DNA of 6,934 nucleotides from an uncultured Prevotellaceae bacterium (GTDB lineage Bacteria; Bacteroidota; Bacteroidia; Bacteroidales; Bacteroidaceae). Below are positions 6,111-6,934 of the stretch, piece by piece. The stretch is taken from NCBI GenBank assembly GCA_937902455.1, contig CALELI010000183.1, positions 1 to 6,934 on the forward strand, written 5' to 3'. The translations under genes and the position numbers were made by a program. The notes under the pieces are model-generated. The model was not told where the DNA came from and searched no databases. It saw only the letters and a list, made by a program, of their open reading frames with translations. The number at the start of each line of letters is the position of its first letter. The first letter of the stretch is position 1.

Positions 6111-6934
6111 TCAGTCGTATGGGTTGTTTGAAGGGTGAGCCTTGTCTCTTACTGTCACCTCCCACACCTTGCAGCACTGCGACTTTCCTGCCGGTCCGTC
6201 AACATAAAGGGTCACGACATAGTGTACGTTGTCCAGTGAGTAGGTATGTACGGGGTTCTGTTCTGTGCTGGTAGTGCCGTCGCCGAAGTCCCATTTCCAT
6301 GAGGTGACAGGACCATACGTCTTGTCCTGGAAACAGACTGTCCTCGTGTCCGGCACGATGGTGTAGGACCATCCGGCCTCCACGGGCTTACGGAATCTTG
6401 CCTCGAGTGGCATGAGGGTGAAGAGGCGTTGCATCGATGCGTTGCCGAACATCTGATGATGCTTCGACAAGTTCCAGAAGCCGTTGTTTTCCTTTCCGCC
6501 GTCATAGTCGATGACTGCCCAGCAGAGACCGATCTTCTTGCCGTCGTACAGCTTGCTCTCCACCGATTTCTGAGGTCCCTCAGGACTGGCATAGTCGAAC
6601 GGGGTGATATAGAACTCAAGACGCAGTACTCCGTCCTCGCCGTGACTGAAATGATAGTCATAGGCATAGTTGGCGTAGGGCAGGTTCTTCAGCCATTGCT
6701 GAGGTCCCCAGACCATTGTCCACGACTTGCCCTCGGTAGGCGGAGTCATGATGTGGTAGTTCTGTGCATGAATGTTCTGGAATTCGAAGAACGACTCTAA
6801 ACGTGTCTTCACTTCGGAGTTGATCCTGAACTCGTCGGTGTGCGGACCTCCCGAGAGGTCGGCATCGACAACGAGCTCGAAAGTGTCGTTGCGCAGGCCC
6901 AGCTGGTCGAAATCCCAATAATCGTCATATGCCT
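6111..6934 (-). CDS. CBM9-like and PKD domain protein, N-terminus outside window
   Basis: The frame is open from the right edge (6934) to the TGA at 6111-6113, giving 274 visible residues. A GTG at 6810-6812 is an internal Val codon, not a start. The first part (to about residue 185) resembles CBM9/DOMON-type sugar-binding modules of Bacteroidetes: an NDTFELVVDAD strand, an SGGPHTDEFR loop and a later GLCWAVIDYDGG strand. A PKD domain follows (about 6144-6368) with the signature SWKWDFGDGT and HTYS, ending in a short polar tail. No catalytic motif is visible. PKD and CBM9-like modules usually act in extracellular carbohydrate binding or spacing. It is the first visible gene of the minus-strand series and lies one base before GH28, so a surface glycan-binding role is inferred. 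More domains or a lipoprotein signal may lie beyond the edge. Confidence 0.8.
   Translation of the reverse strand, partial: AYDDYWDFDQLGLRNDTFELVVDADLSGGPHTDEFRINSEVKTRLESFFEFQNIHAQNYHIMTPPTEGKSWTMVWGPQQWLKNLPYANYAYDYHFSHGEDGVLRLEFYITPFDYASPEGPQKSVESKLYDGKKIGLCWAVIDYDGGKENNGFWNLSKHHQMFGNASMQRLFTLMPLEARFRKPVEAGWSYTIVPDTRTVCFQDKTYGPVTSWKWDFGDGTTSTEQNPVHTYSLDNVHYVVTLYVDGPAGKSQCCKVWEVTVRDKAHPSNNPYD

Noticed and set aside
6111..6812. A 233-residue gene beginning at 6812
   Set aside because: The codon is GTG and the same frame continues without a stop to the window edge, with residues that fit the CBM9-like domain, so it is an internal valine.

Overview
The window looks like part of a carbohydrate-degradation locus from a member of the Bacteroidales, possibly Prevotellaceae-like. 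This rests on the enzyme set (GH2, tandem GH53, GH28 and a CBM9-like/PKD protein, all of Bacteroidetes type), the absence of Shine-Dalgarno sequences before the starts, one excellent match to the Bacteroidetes promoter -7 box TAnnTTTG, and GC-rich genes separated by short AT-rich gaps. The genus cannot be fixed from the sequence, and no SusC/SusD pair or regulator is present.

Layout: 1-93 is an AT-rich leader built almost entirely of 7-bp tandem repeats. A secreted GH2 glycosidase follows on the + strand (94-2631). It converges on a minus-strand series whose transcription order is CBM9-like/PKD protein (cut by the right edge, 6934-6111), GH28 pectinase-like protein (6109-4688), then a double-domain GH53 endo-beta-1,4-galactanase (4625-2658). 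The PKD stop and the GH28 start are one base apart. GH28 and GH53 are 62 bases apart with no recognisable promoter between them, so one transcript is likely.

Together the enzymes fit breakdown of pectin with galactan side chains (rhamnogalacturonan I): GH53 cuts beta-1,4-galactan, GH2 could remove terminal galactose, GH28 would act on the galacturonate-containing backbone, and the CBM9-like/PKD protein could hold glycan at the cell surface. These roles are inferred from families.

The most unusual feature is a set of four heptanucleotide tandem arrays with related units (NNNRRTG when each is read on the appropriate strand). They lie before GH2, inside GH2, between GH2 and GH53, and between GH53 and GH28. 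They contribute functional signals: a candidate promoter -7 box and spacer, a possible start codon, two stop codons, and an in-frame linker. Because 7 is not a multiple of 3, a change of one unit inside GH2 would truncate the protein, and a change before GH2 would alter promoter spacing. This makes the GH2 gene a candidate phase-variable locus.
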